Source: Alphaproteobacteria bacterium (GTDB taxonomy: Bacteria; Pseudomonadota; Alphaproteobacteria; SHVP01). Taken from it: a stretch of 64,000 bases of DNA. The notes below the pieces were generated by a model. The model was not told the origin of the DNA. It searched no databases and worked only from the letters and a program-made list of their open reading frames with translations. Position numbers and translations under genes: made by a program. Positions 1-8,902 of this stretch are shown in pieces. The first letter of the stretch is position 1. Each line of letters begins with the position of its first letter. The DNA lies in the NCBI GenBank assembly GCA_040216735.1, contig JAVJOO010000002.1, positions 85,118 through 149,117 of the forward strand, given 5' to 3'.

Positions 1-2
1 TG

Positions 3-437
3 GTTTTCAACCGTATCATGACCTTCTTTCGGGTACCCGAGGCCTTGCTCAACACCCTCCTCGAGGTAACCTCCGATCCTATTTTTTTGACCCTGCTTAT
101 CGTTGCCTTTCTGCTGGTCGTAGGAACCTTCATGGATGAGCTGTCCAACATGCTCATCCTCGGACCGCTTCTGATGCCTATTTGCACATCCGCGGAAGGG
201 ATCGGTATGCACCCAATCCAATATGGGTTGTTCCTAATGACCGCGATCTTGCTGGGCCTTTTGACCCCGCCCTTGAGCCTCCTGCTCAACGTCGTTGCGC
301 CAATAGGGCGGGTTTCAATTGAACGCGTGTCGCTTGCCGTTCTACCGTTCTTTTTCGCGGAGGTCGGTGTACTCCTTGTTATGGCGTTTGTACCCGCCGT
401 AACGATGACCCTTCCGCGCCTCTTTGGTTTTGCCTGA
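3..437 (+). CDS. TRAP transporter large permease DctM, C-terminal part (runs off the left edge)
   Basis: This is the C-terminal end of a DctM-type integral membrane subunit, the ion-coupled channel of a tripartite ATP-independent periplasmic (TRAP) transporter. The reading frame is open to the first bases of the window, and residues before the first ATG (VFNRIMTFF) align with VFSRILTFF in the complete DctM at 4769-6076, so the ATG at 18 is internal and the gene begins upstream. The visible part has the family's GTFMD motif, the ILGPLLMPI segment and the LTPP segment, and three or four hydrophobic helices. It ends normally with TGA. The same permease family recurs 4.3 kb downstream, so two TRAP systems lie close together here. 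The substrate cannot be told from this end. Confidence 0.93.
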   Translation, partial: VFNRIMTFFRVPEALLNTLLEVTSDPIFLTLLIVAFLLVVGTFMDELSNMLILGPLLMPICTSAEGIGMHPIQYGLFLMTAILLGLLTPPLSLLLNVVAPIGRVSIERVSLAVLPFFFAEVGVLLVMAFVPAVTMTLPRLFGFA

Positions 438-518
438 GACTGGGTTCGCGGCTCACTGAGGAATGGGCGCAAGCGCAGCGCCCGCGTCGCGGCGTTCGGC
501 TAACCCAAGAGTCCAATC

Positions 519-1697
519 CTACTTCACGCCCTGCATCACGAAGAAGACCTCACACCCGACGCGGGCGCCTTGGGGGTGGGCGTCGGTGTCGGCGGGCTTG
601 GGGCCTAACGTGGTCTTATCGGTTTCCTGATGCTCGCTGCGTTCGAGGTAGCCGCTGGCCGCCTCGCGAAAACCGACTTTGCGGGCGAGCGCTGCGGTGT
701 CGGTCGAATTGATCTTGGCCCAGAACGGTTCGGCGTTGTTCAGGGTCTGCCAGTCGTGGATGACCTGGTCGAACAGGGTCATGTCCTTGTAGGGCAAGCC
801 GAGCTCCAGATGAATCATCATCCCGCCCGGCCGCAGCACCCGGTGGCACTCACGGACAATGTTCTCCAGCGCGGACGTCGAGGTTTCGTGGAACAGGAGA
901 TGCGACACCACGAGGTCGAAGTGGTTGTCCGGGTAGTCGGTCGCCTCAGCGTTTTGCTGGGAGAAATGAATCCGCCGACCCAACGCCTCGGCGCGCGCAT
1001 GGCCGTAGCGCAACAACGGTGCCGCGACATCGACCGCGTGCACTTGGGCGTCGGGAAAGAAAACCGGATAGGCCAGCGTCGCCTGGCCGATGGAACAGCC
1101 GAGGTCGAGAATACGCAGGGGCCGGAACGCCGGGTAATTGTGCCGAAGGTAGGAGCACACGGTGCGTCCGCGGGCATCGTGAAGCGGCCCTTGGGTACCG
1201 CACACGTTGATGAACGTCCCGCGATCAAAAATCGCGCCGGCCCGTAAGTCGTCTTTGGTCACCTCGCTGGCATAGCCGCCGGGCATCGCGTGGATGTCCA
1301 CAGTCGACATGTACCCGGGGATCGGCAGCGTCGCGTCGAGCCGCAAACTACCGCCCGCGCGTTTTGTACGCTTGGCCGCGCCGACCAGATCCTTCAGTTG
1401 CCGCGCGACGCTTTCCTCGACACTGTCCCACATCACCTCCTGGGCAAGTCGCGTGAGCGAACCCCACATTTGATGATAGGGGTCTGCGTCCATCGCCTTG
1501 CGCAACTCGCGTCGTGTCTGCGGCCGCCGACCGGACGCACGCACAAACTTGGGAATGACTCGGGTTTCGGCAGCGTCGCGATTGCCCGGCCCAACATCGG
1601 TCGAAATGTGTGTCTTGAAGGTGAAGGCAAATTCTTGCCGCGCAAGTTCGTCGTGATTGGTGCGCGGTAGGACGGTGTGTTCGGCCTGGTGCAGCAT
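519..1697 (-). CDS. Class I SAM-dependent methyltransferase
   Basis: A 392-residue protein with a Rossmann-type methyltransferase domain in its second half. The SAM-binding motif ILDLGCSIGQ lies near residues 196-205, an acidic residue ends strand 2 (AVDVAAP), and the post-motif segments DLVVSHLLFHE and GGMMIHLEL follow at the usual spacing, as in the Methyltransf_11/25 families. The first 190 residues have no domain I recognise. I chose the ATG at 1697 over the one at 1724 because a purine-rich AGAGAG stretch precedes it; the upstream extension is Arg-rich and unlikely to be coding. It faces away from the TRAP genes and lies between two of them. Substrate is unknown; small molecule methylation is as likely as protein methylation. 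Confidence 0.85.
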   Translation of the reverse strand: MLHQAEHTVLPRTNHDELARQEFAFTFKTHISTDVGPGNRDAAETRVIPKFVRASGRRPQTRRELRKAMDADPYHQMWGSLTRLAQEVMWDSVEESVARQLKDLVGAAKRTKRAGGSLRLDATLPIPGYMSTVDIHAMPGGYASEVTKDDLRAGAIFDRGTFINVCGTQGPLHDARGRTVCSYLRHNYPAFRPLRILDLGCSIGQATLAYPVFFPDAQVHAVDVAAPLLRYGHARAEALGRRIHFSQQNAEATDYPDNHFDLVVSHLLFHETSTSALENIVRECHRVLRPGGMMIHLELGLPYKDMTLFDQVIHDWQTLNNAEPFWAKINSTDTAALARKVGFREAASGYLERSEHQETDKTTLGPKPADTDAHPQGARVGCEVFFVMQGVK

Positions 1698-1915
1698 GGG
1701 GTTCTCTCTTCGGGTGCACAGCATAAACCGAGGCCGCCCGGCGACCGCCCGACAAAGATTCGCGTTGAATCAATGACCTAGAGGCTATCGGCGCGATGCT
1801 GCGGCGCGGCATCGCGGTTTTTGGTTGTCGCGGGAAGACCCCTGGCCTGTAATTCGTCCTGGGCGGGGGCTGTCCGAGGATGCCCACCGACACCGAAAAC
1901 AAAATGGGAGGTTTC

Positions 1916-2950
1916 ATGTCTATCAAGATCACGCGGCGCGATGCGCTGAAGACGGGTGCGGCGGCCGCGACGGCGGGTGCGGTCATTACGGGTTTTCCGG
2001 CCCTGACCCGGTCGGCCCAGCAGAAGAAATTCCTCAAGCCGATCGTGGCTGGCCTCAACGGCAAGGACGGCGATCCGACATACACGTCGGTGTCGGACGT
2101 GCCGAAAATCCTGGCTGAGAAATATGACATCGAAGTCGACTTTCAAATCCATCCGTCCTCGACGCTGGGCACCGATTTGTCCCAGCTCGACGCGGTGCAG
2201 ACCGGCTTCATCGACATCACCAGCAACGTAACCACGCAGTTCATGGCCTACGACCAGGCCTTTGCGTTTCTCGATCTGCCCTACATCGTTACGGGCTGGG
2301 ATCAGTATTTGCGCATCGCCAAGTCGCCGGTGTGGCAGCAGCAGGCGGCGCAGTTCGAGAAGAACGTCGCGGTCAAAGTACTCCCGCCCGTGGGTGCAGG
2401 CGGTTACCGGATGTTCTGGAACAACGTGCGTCCGGTCAAATCGCCCGCCGATGCAGAGGGCCTAAAGATGCGCTCGGTGACCTCGCCGATCGTGATCGAA
2501 TTGCTGCGCGCCTGGGGCACCAACCCGACGCCGGTGCCGTGGGTCGAGACCTACACGGCGCTCCAACAGGGCGTCGCCGACGGCTTCCACGTGCAGCCGA
2601 TCTGGACCTTCAAGTTCAACATGTACGAAGTCTTGAAGTACGCCGCCGAGGTCAATGCGATCTTCGGCATCCAGTTCCAGGTCATGAACATCAACACATG
2701 GAACGCCATCCCCGAAAGCATCCAGGGGCCGATGATGTTGGCCTTCCAGGAAGCGGCAGACAAGGCCAACGAAGCGGACCGCGCCGCGGAGAACTTTTAC
2801 AAAGACGAACTCCGACGCGTTGGGATGGAGATCTACACGCCGACCAAAGCCGAGTTCACCCAGTGGCAAGAAAAGGGGCGTTCGGTTTGGGGCAGTGCCG
2901 GCAAAGACATCGATCGGTCGGTGATCGATCAGACCGTCGCACTCAGCTAG
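1916..2950 (+). CDS. TRAP transporter solute-binding protein (DctP family), Tat-exported
   Basis: A 344-residue periplasmic binding protein that would capture a carboxylate-type solute and deliver it to the DctQM permease encoded at 4233-6076. The N-terminus carries a twin-arginine signal (TRRDALKTG) followed by an Ala/Gly-rich hydrophobic stretch. The body shows the DctP pattern, including the region around GLKMRSVTSPI with the conserved Arg that usually contacts the ligand carboxylate, and ETYTALQQGVADG. The start at 1916 is set by a strong GGGAGG four bases upstream; the earlier in-frame ATGs lack one. A strong terminator follows directly, so this gene is probably expressed more highly than the permease genes. 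The ligand is not deducible from sequence alone. Confidence 0.93.
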   Translation: MSIKITRRDALKTGAAAATAGAVITGFPALTRSAQQKKFLKPIVAGLNGKDGDPTYTSVSDVPKILAEKYDIEVDFQIHPSSTLGTDLSQLDAVQTGFIDITSNVTTQFMAYDQAFAFLDLPYIVTGWDQYLRIAKSPVWQQQAAQFEKNVAVKVLPPVGAGGYRMFWNNVRPVKSPADAEGLKMRSVTSPIVIELLRAWGTNPTPVPWVETYTALQQGVADGFHVQPIWTFKFNMYEVLKYAAEVNAIFGIQFQVMNINTWNAIPESIQGPMMLAFQEAADKANEADRAAENFYKDELRRVGMEIYTPTKAEFTQWQEKGRSVWGSAGKDIDRSVIDQTVALS

Positions 2951-2970
2951 ACGGCACACCTCTCTCGCAC

Positions 2971-3004
2971 ATGGGATCGGCCTGGGGGCCGGTCCCATTT
3001 TTTT
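2971..3004 (+). terminator. Rho-independent terminator after the TRAP binding-protein gene
   Basis: Left arm 2971-2982 pairs with 2987-2998 (12 pairs including one G-T), a four-base loop, and then a run of seven T. This is a textbook intrinsic terminator 20 bases after the stop codon of the binding protein gene and would partly uncouple it from the cupin and permease genes downstream. Confidence 0.9.
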
Positions 3005-3085
3005 CGCACACTTTGTTGGTGACCGCGCGGTGCCGGAAGCGGTATCGATTGGGGGCGGTTAGGAAATTCACCAGGGGAATAGAAC

Positions 3086-3937
3086 ATGGCACGGCCACAC
3101 ACATGCTTCATCCAGGCGCAGGCGCTGCCTTGGCGCAAGGGGCTCTACGGCGGCGGGCGACCGGATATCCGTAGCAAAGTTCTGAGCATCGACAAGCAGA
3201 ACGGCGATTCGACCTGCATTTTGCAATACCCCGCGAAGTACCGGCGGCGGATCAAGGAATTCGTGCGCGCGCACGAAGAGTTCCTCGTGCTCGACGGCTC
3301 AATCAAGATCAACGGCACCGAGTACGGGAAGCATTCCTATGGCTTCTTCCCCGCCGGTCATGTGCGCCGCGACGTGTCCAGCCGCGATGGCGCCGTCCTG
3401 CTGACCACCTTTGCCGCCCAGCCGACCGTCGAGCAGGGTGAGCCGGAGAAGGGCCTCTACGACAAGCGTCTGCTGATCGAACAAATCAATACGCTCGACA
3501 TCCCGTGGGATCCCGGCCTGGTCGACCCGCAGTTGCAAGCGGGTGTCGCCATCAAGGCGCTGCGCACCGATCCCGATACCGGCGAGACCTCGTTCCTTTA
3601 CAGTTCCGCCGCCCACCGCGTGCCGCCGAAGGGAAAGAAGCCGCGCTGGACCCATTCGATGATCGAGGAAATCTTCGTCATCGACGGCGAGTATGTCTTT
3701 GCCGACGCGGGTGTGATGGGCCCCGGCGGCTATGTCTGGTGGCGGGAGTTCGTCTACCAGGGCCCTTCGGGATCGATTCCGGGGTTCAATTTATGGGTGC
3801 GGACGGTGGGCGGCCCCATGCACAACATCTTCGAAAAGAAGAAACATCCGATGGATTGGAACCCGAAACACAAGCCGAAACTCCCGGCCGACCTAAAGCG
3901 GTACGCCAAGCCCTACGCACCGGCGGTCAAATTCTAG
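3086..3937 (+). CDS. Bicupin protein, DUF4437-like, in the TRAP locus
   Basis: A 283-residue soluble protein with two cupin-like halves. The first half holds RAHEEFLVLDGSIKING and GFFPAGHVRRD; the second holds MIEEIFVIDGEYVF and GPGGYVWWREF, both the beta-strand/turn pattern of cupin motif 1 and 2. Similar two-cupin proteins are grouped as DUF4437 or ChrR-like cupins; many are metal-dependent dioxygenases, isomerases or sugar-acid binding proteins. The second half has few histidines at metal positions, so catalysis is unproven. An AGGGGA ribosome site precedes the ATG. Its place between the TRAP binding protein and the permease genes suggests it acts on the imported compound. That link is inference. 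Confidence 0.75.
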   Translation: MARPHTCFIQAQALPWRKGLYGGGRPDIRSKVLSIDKQNGDSTCILQYPAKYRRRIKEFVRAHEEFLVLDGSIKINGTEYGKHSYGFFPAGHVRRDVSSRDGAVLLTTFAAQPTVEQGEPEKGLYDKRLLIEQINTLDIPWDPGLVDPQLQAGVAIKALRTDPDTGETSFLYSSAAHRVPPKGKKPRWTHSMIEEIFVIDGEYVFADAGVMGPGGYVWWREFVYQGPSGSIPGFNLWVRTVGGPMHNIFEKKKHPMDWNPKHKPKLPADLKRYAKPYAPAVKF

Positions 3938-4232
3938 CTCCAGCGACCCTGGGGCCCGCAGGGGGATTGAGTGCGGGCTCCAAATGACTTCTAATCCAGC
4001 TACTCGACGGAGATCGAGACAGTCATGCCACCTTGGCCACTAAGGGGCGTGCACAGGGAGGAGCCTTCGAATGACGTCAACGACTTTGCCATGCTGGACG
4101 GCGGTCGGCACAGGCCCGGCCACACAGCGCGGCCGAACGCGTTAATCGATCTGGGACAGAGCCACACGGGCGCCGCTCGGCGCGTCCGGCAACGGCCATG
4201 ATATGACCACGACAGAGTCAGGAGCTTAGGGA
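3938..4232. other. Non-coding gap between the cupin gene and dctQ
   Basis: About 295 bases with no convincing gene. The only recognisable element is AGGAGC and AGGGA just before the dctQ start codon. There may be a promoter for dctQM here but I cannot point to clear -35/-10 boxes. Confidence 0.5.
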
Positions 4233-4757
4233 ATGGCGGGATACAACCGGCTGATCGATTGGCTCGACCGCCTATCGCGCTACGCGGTGATCGTCTTCGT
4301 CATCACCATTACCGTGGTGATGCTGGGGCAGGTTTTTTTCCGCTACGTGATCAATTCGTCGCTGCAATGGTCCGAGGAGATCAGCATCTGGGCGCTGATC
4401 TGGATGGTGTTCGTCGGATCGGCGGTGATCATGCGCGATTGGGCGCACATCAATATTCCAACTTTCACGAATTTGATCCCGATTCGGATTCGGCCCTATT
4501 TTCTGATCGGCGCCAAGATCGCGACGATCCTCTTCCTGCTCGCGGTCGTTTGGTACGGCTTCATGGTCTTCAACCAAAACTTCCATGCACGCTCGCCCAG
4601 CCTCAATCTATCGACCCGGTGGGCGAAGCTCGCGATCCCGGTCGGGGGCGTCTTGATGACGATCTTCGCGGTCAACGCGCTGGTGCAGGATTTCATCAAT
4701 TTGCGGCGCGGCAACACCGAGCATTTCGCAAACCAAGGCAACCCGGGCCTCGAGTAG
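4233..4757 (+). CDS. TRAP transporter small permease (DctQ)
   Basis: A 174-residue membrane protein with four predicted transmembrane helices, matching the length and layout of the DctQ small subunit that scaffolds the DctM channel. Family marks are the QVFFRYVINSSLQWSEEI segment at the end of helix 1 (the W-x-E-E motif) and an IWALIWMVFVGSAVIMR helix. It starts 11 bases upstream of nothing else in frame and is followed by dctM after 11 bases, so the two are cotranscribed. Together with 1916-2950 and 4769-6076 it makes a complete TRAP system. Confidence 0.94.
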   Translation: MAGYNRLIDWLDRLSRYAVIVFVITITVVMLGQVFFRYVINSSLQWSEEISIWALIWMVFVGSAVIMRDWAHINIPTFTNLIPIRIRPYFLIGAKIATILFLLAVVWYGFMVFNQNFHARSPSLNLSTRWAKLAIPVGGVLMTIFAVNALVQDFINLRRGNTEHFANQGNPGLE

Positions 4758-4768
4758 GAATTTTGTAG

Positions 4769-6076
4769 ATGGAAATCGTCGCACCGTTTTTGCTCATCCC
4801 GTTCGGCATTCTGCTGATCCTTGGGATTCCGGTTGCCTTTGCGCTGGGCCTCTCCTGCGTGATCTTCCTGTTCTTCTCGGGGACGACGATCCCGCCGTTG
4901 ATTCTCGTCACCGAGATGTTCACGGCCGTCAATCAGTTCGCGCTGCTTGCGCTGCCGATGTTCGTACTCACCGGCGAATTGCTGAACCGCTGCGACATCA
5001 CCGAAAAATTGGTCGAAGTCGCGCGCTTGGTCGTTGGTTGGCTCAAGGGCGGCCTTGCCCACGTCAACATTCTGACGTCGATGTTCTTTGCCGGCATTTC
5101 CGGGTCGGTGCTGGCCGATGCCGCCTCGCTTGGCCCGATCCTGATCCCCGCGATGATTCGCGAACGCTATCCCGCCTCCTTCTCCGCCGCCGTCACGGCC
5201 GCGAGCGCGGTCATCGGCGCGATCATTCCGCCCAGTACGGTCGCCATCATCATCGGCGGGCAATTGCAGATTTCGATCGGCGGCCTGTTCGCCGGCGGCA
5301 TCATTCCCGGCATCCTGATCGGGCTGTCGTTGATGATCACCGCCTACATCATCAGCGCGCGGCGCGGCTACGGCGATATGCACAAGTTCGAGGGCGTCAT
5401 CCCCATTGTAAAGGGCAGCGCCAAAGCGGCGCCTGCGCTACTGATCCCCTTCATCATCCTGGGCGGCATCCTGGGCGGCGTGTTCACGCCGACCGAAGCC
5501 GGTGCCGTCGCGGTGCTCTACACCCTGCTAATCGGCACGCTCTATTACCGCACGCTCGACATGCGCAATCTGATCGAGGCGATGATCAGCACCGCCAAGG
5601 TCACCGCCTCGGCGCTGGTGATCGTCTCGACCGCCATTGTGTTCAGCCGCATCTTGACCTTCTTCAAAATCCCACAGGAAATCCTGGAACTGCTGCTCGC
5701 GATTTCGGACAACCGCGTAATCATGGCGCTGATCTTGATCGGATTCTTCTTGGTCATGGGCACGTTCATGGACGCGCTGGCCAACATGATCATCTTGGGC
5801 CCTCTTTTGATGCCAGTGGCGACGTCGCAACTCGGGCTCGGGATGACCGATATTCAGTTCGGTCTGTTCTTAATGATCAGTTTGCTGCTCGGACTGATTA
5901 CCCCACCCCTTGGCCTATTGCTGTTCATCACAGCGCCCATAGCCAAGATATCGTTGGAACGCGTGTCCGTGGCGGTGATCCCGTTCCTCGTTGCGGAACT
6001 GGTCGTACTTTTTCTGATCGTGTTCGTACCGGCGATCACCATGGCGATCCCACGCGCATTGGGACTAGGCGGCTAG
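4769..6076 (+). CDS. TRAP transporter large permease (DctM)
   Basis: A 435-residue integral membrane protein of normal DctM length with about 12-13 hydrophobic helices. It is the secondary transporter channel that uses an ion gradient. Diagnostic segments are FAGISGSVLADAASLGPI, IGAIIPPSTVAIIIG, FTPTEAGAVAVLY and GTFMDALANMIILGP. An AGGA nine bases before the ATG serves as ribosome site. It is closely similar in its C-terminal third to the truncated DctM at the left edge, so the two TRAP systems are probably related duplicates with different solutes. Confidence 0.96.
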   Translation: MEIVAPFLLIPFGILLILGIPVAFALGLSCVIFLFFSGTTIPPLILVTEMFTAVNQFALLALPMFVLTGELLNRCDITEKLVEVARLVVGWLKGGLAHVNILTSMFFAGISGSVLADAASLGPILIPAMIRERYPASFSAAVTAASAVIGAIIPPSTVAIIIGGQLQISIGGLFAGGIIPGILIGLSLMITAYIISARRGYGDMHKFEGVIPIVKGSAKAAPALLIPFIILGGILGGVFTPTEAGAVAVLYTLLIGTLYYRTLDMRNLIEAMISTAKVTASALVIVSTAIVFSRILTFFKIPQEILELLLAISDNRVIMALILIGFFLVMGTFMDALANMIILGPLLMPVATSQLGLGMTDIQFGLFLMISLLLGLITPPLGLLLFITAPIAKISLERVSVAVIPFLVAELVVLFLIVFVPAITMAIPRALGLGG

Positions 6077-6082
6077 TCGCCG

Positions 6083-6871
6083 TCAGTCGACTGTGAGCGC
6101 AGCGATCCCGCCGTCGACGTTGAGGCCGACGCCGGTGATATAGCTGGCCTCGTCGCTGGCCAGGAACAACATCGGACGGGCAACCTCCAACGGATCGCCA
6201 TAGCGTTTGATCGGGACATGGTCGGCGCCGGCACGGCCGTCGCCCCCGGCCAGGGGCGGCGCGCCCGGCGGTTTGATCATCGGCGTATCGATCGGCCCCG
6301 GTAGCACCGCGTTGCAGCGCACGTTCCAACCCGACTCGCCGCAAAACCGCGCCACGGTACGGGTATATTGCAAGACGGCGGCCTTGCTCGCGCCATAGGC
6401 TGAGCGCGTCGGCCAGCCCTTTTGCGCGGCGATCGACGAAATATTGACGATCGCGCCACCGCGCCCCTCGCGCAAACTTGGCAACGCCGCGCGGCAACCC
6501 AACAGCGTGCCCTCAGCATTGACCCGGTTCACCCTGCGCCAAATGTCGAGGCCGATGACGTCGGGTGCCTGGGGTGGAGCGTCATCGCCGCTCACCCCGT
6601 TGATCCCAGCGCAATTGAGCAAGATGTCGAGACTGCCATGGTCGGCTACGGCTTGCGCAACCACCGCCGCCCAGCGGTCTTCGTCGGTGACGTCGTGGTG
6701 CACGAATGGTGCGTCCGGACCGCAGTCCTCGCGCCAAAGCGCGGCGTCGATGTCTTGGATATCGGTGCCGATCACGACCGCACCCTCGGCGGCGAACAAC
6801 CGCGCCGCCGCGCGCCCGATGCCGGACGCCGCTCCGGTGACGATGGCGACTTTACCGTCGAGACGCGCCAT
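6083..6871 (-). CDS. Short-chain dehydrogenase/reductase (SDR), downstream of a pair
   Basis: A 262-residue classical SDR, likely NAD(P)-dependent oxidation or reduction of a hydroxyl/keto group. It has the cofactor motif TGAASGIG near the N-terminus, an acidic residue after strand 2 (GTDIQDID) that favours NAD(H), NCAG, the catalytic serine in NISSIA and the YGASK catalytic Tyr/Lys. Its ATG overlaps the TGA of the SDR upstream by one base, so the two are translationally coupled. The pair runs convergent to dctM and may process the TRAP substrate. Specific substrate unknown. Confidence 0.92.
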   Translation of the reverse strand: MARLDGKVAIVTGAASGIGRAAARLFAAEGAVVIGTDIQDIDAALWREDCGPDAPFVHHDVTDEDRWAAVVAQAVADHGSLDILLNCAGINGVSGDDAPPQAPDVIGLDIWRRVNRVNAEGTLLGCRAALPSLREGRGGAIVNISSIAAQKGWPTRSAYGASKAAVLQYTRTVARFCGESGWNVRCNAVLPGPIDTPMIKPPGAPPLAGGDGRAGADHVPIKRYGDPLEVARPMLFLASDEASYITGVGLNVDGGIAALTVD

Positions 6872-7716
6872 CAGATCACCGACAGGCCGCCGTCGACCGG
6901 GAGCGATGCCCCGGTGACGTAGGTCGCATCGTCGCCTGCCAGAAACAAAATCGCCGCCGCCACCTCGCTGGCCTCGCCGTAGCGCTGCATTGGGACGTGC
7001 GGCGCCTCCGGCCCGTCCTCGCCCCCGCCCCCGCCGGTCATCGGGACGAAAATCGGCGTATGGATGCCGCCGGGGTGCACCGAGTTACAGCGGATGTTGT
7101 TTCCCGCCTTGGCGCAATGGAGCGCGACCGATTTGGTGATTTGCCACACAGCTGCCTTGCTGGCGCCGTAGGGCACCGCACTCGGCACACCGACCCACCC
7201 CGCCACCGACGAGACGTTGACGATAGCGCCACCGCCGGTCTCGGCCATCACCGGGATCGCCTGCTTGCAGCCCAGCAAGGTGCCTTCGACATTGACCGCC
7301 TGCACCGCGCGGAAATCGTCCATCGTGACGCTTTCGATATCCTGGTTCTCCGGCGGACCGCCGCCCGGCATGTTGATCCCCGCGCAGTTCACTAGAATGT
7401 CGAGGCGGCCGTACTCTTCCTTGGCGCGGATCAGCACGTTGCGCCATTCGCGCTCGCTGGCGACGTCGTGGCGGACCACGATGGCCCGCGAATCGCCGGC
7501 ACCCGCATCGTCCGCGTCGATCGCCCGTACGTCGGTCGCCAGCACCTTGGCGCCCTCGCGCAGGAACAGCGCGACCGTTGCCGCGCCAATCCCCGAGGCC
7601 GCGCCGGTGACGAGGGCGACGCGGCCGTCCAAGCGTTTGCCAGGCTCGGTGGCATCGAGTTCGCTCGCATCAGGTTCGGCGCCGTCATCCGTCGGCGGGG
7701 AATGTGGATTGTTCAT
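6871..7716 (-). CDS. Short-chain dehydrogenase/reductase (SDR), first of a pair
   Basis: A 281-residue classical SDR with a polar 25-residue N-terminal leader before the TGAASGIGA cofactor motif, ATDVRAID at the end of strand 2, NCAGINMPGG, catalytic NVSSVAG and YGASK, and the C-terminal TGASLPVDGG. It is clearly a paralogue of the coupled downstream SDR: both share NAEGTLLGC/NVEGTLLGC and a GG-rich substrate loop. The pair suggests successive or reciprocal redox steps on related substrates, or an unequal heterodimer. Function beyond SDR is not assignable. Confidence 0.92.
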   Translation of the reverse strand: MNNPHSPPTDDGAEPDASELDATEPGKRLDGRVALVTGAASGIGAATVALFLREGAKVLATDVRAIDADDAGAGDSRAIVVRHDVASEREWRNVLIRAKEEYGRLDILVNCAGINMPGGGPPENQDIESVTMDDFRAVQAVNVEGTLLGCKQAIPVMAETGGGAIVNVSSVAGWVGVPSAVPYGASKAAVWQITKSVALHCAKAGNNIRCNSVHPGGIHTPIFVPMTGGGGGEDGPEAPHVPMQRYGEASEVAAAILFLAGDDATYVTGASLPVDGGLSVI

Positions 7717-7875
7717 CGGGGAGAGGCGTCTACTGGGTTACGAGAAGGCGCGGCACACCGCGCAGTGCCATTGTGCCAGCCCCCGTGCGCGGCGGCTAGG
7801 TCGCTGCACCGTGCAACCCTCCCCGCGACCGGCGGCATGGGCTACAGTGCGCGCGGGAAAACAGGGAGAATACCG

Positions 7876-8223
7876 ATGAGCCAAGCCAACGTTCGACCGA
7901 TTATGCGACCCGTCGTCAAGCACAACGGCGTGGTGTACGTCGCCGGTCAGGTTGCGCGAAACGCGCCCGACGGCGATGTGACCGCACAGACCAAGGATAT
8001 CCTGGACGCGATCGACAAACTGTTGGCCAGCGCCGGTACCGACAAAACGAAATTGCTCCAAGCGCAAATCTGGCTGACCGATATCTCGACGCAGTTTTCG
8101 GCGATGAACGCAGTGTGGAACGCGTGGGTCGACGAAGCTACCGCCCCGGTGCGGGCCTGTGTCCAAGCCCAACTCGCCTCGCCCAGCTACAAAGTCGAAA
8201 TCATGGTGACCGCGGCGGCGTAA
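7876..8223 (+). CDS. RidA family protein (YjgF/YER057c/UK114)
   Basis: A 115-residue RidA-type protein. The family hydrolyses reactive enamine/imine intermediates, protecting PLP enzymes, and some members act in specific catabolic routes. Seen here are GVVYVAGQVARN, the TKDILDAIDKLLASAG helix, and the C-terminal RACVQAQLASPSYKVEIM containing the Arg and the Val-Glu-Ile triplet typical of the active RidA pocket. The start at 7876 is set by AGGGAGA eight bases upstream; a longer frame upstream overlaps the divergent SDR gene and is not coding. Confidence 0.92.
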   Translation: MSQANVRPIMRPVVKHNGVVYVAGQVARNAPDGDVTAQTKDILDAIDKLLASAGTDKTKLLQAQIWLTDISTQFSAMNAVWNAWVDEATAPVRACVQAQLASPSYKVEIMVTAAA

Positions 8224-8232
8224 AAGCCAACC

Positions 8233-8781
8233 CTACATGATCTGATGCGACCCCTGCGCCGGGGTCGATCTGTCGTCGAGGTCGAAGGCGAGGCCCCACC
8301 GGGCTTTCTTGACGATCTGACCGAACAGGTGGAGGAAGGTGAGGATCGCCTCCTCCGACATCGTCAACGACACTTCCTTGCCGGACTTCGGCACGAAGGT
8401 CAGCGCGTGGGTGCCGGGCGTGACCGTCGCTGCCTTCAGCTTAACGATCAGCAGCGGCGCTTCGCCGAGCGGTAGTTCCTTGGGCTTGTTCTCATAGGTC
8501 TTCTTGAAGTTGGCGTTGGAAACTGCGGCCTGACGCTTGAATGCGACGACCGAGCGTTTGGCCTGCGGCGAGGCCTGCGCCGCGACCTCGGGCGCGGTCT
8601 CCAACCGGCGCACCAGCAACTCCCACAACAGCCGCGCCACCCGCCGGGTCAGCCACAGCCGGATCTCGGACCCCTCGTGGGTATTGACCCGCAGCAACAG
8701 GCGGTCTTCGTCGGTCTGATAGCTGAAGTTGAACTGGTGAAGTTTGGCCACCGGGCTATTGTAGCGGAGTGCGCCCGCCAT
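8233..8781 (-). CDS. Conserved-looking hypothetical protein, 182 residues
   Basis: I do not recognise this protein. It is soluble, with no signal or membrane segment. The N-terminal third is beta-rich (LHQFNFSYQTDEDRLLLRVNT and EIRLWLTRRVARLLWELL), the middle carries basic helices, and the C-terminal half again looks like beta strands followed by an amphipathic helix (EEAILTFLHLFGQIVKKA). Codon use matches neighbouring genes, so it is a genuine resident gene. It ends 9 bases from the convergent ridA stop. The possible phage or type-II secretion links cannot be supported. Confidence 0.75.
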   Translation of the reverse strand: MAGALRYNSPVAKLHQFNFSYQTDEDRLLLRVNTHEGSEIRLWLTRRVARLLWELLVRRLETAPEVAAQASPQAKRSVVAFKRQAAVSNANFKKTYENKPKELPLGEAPLLIVKLKAATVTPGTHALTFVPKSGKEVSLTMSEEAILTFLHLFGQIVKKARWGLAFDLDDRSTPAQGSHQIM

Positions 8782-8902
8782 CGGTACGGCCCATCCGGCG
8801 GGGCGCAGGCCCGCGCGCCATCACAATTCCGCCCCGTCCCTTTCGCGCGGCGGCGCGACGCCCTATGACTAGCGGCCCGCAATCGCAAAAAGCAATCGCT
8901 CT

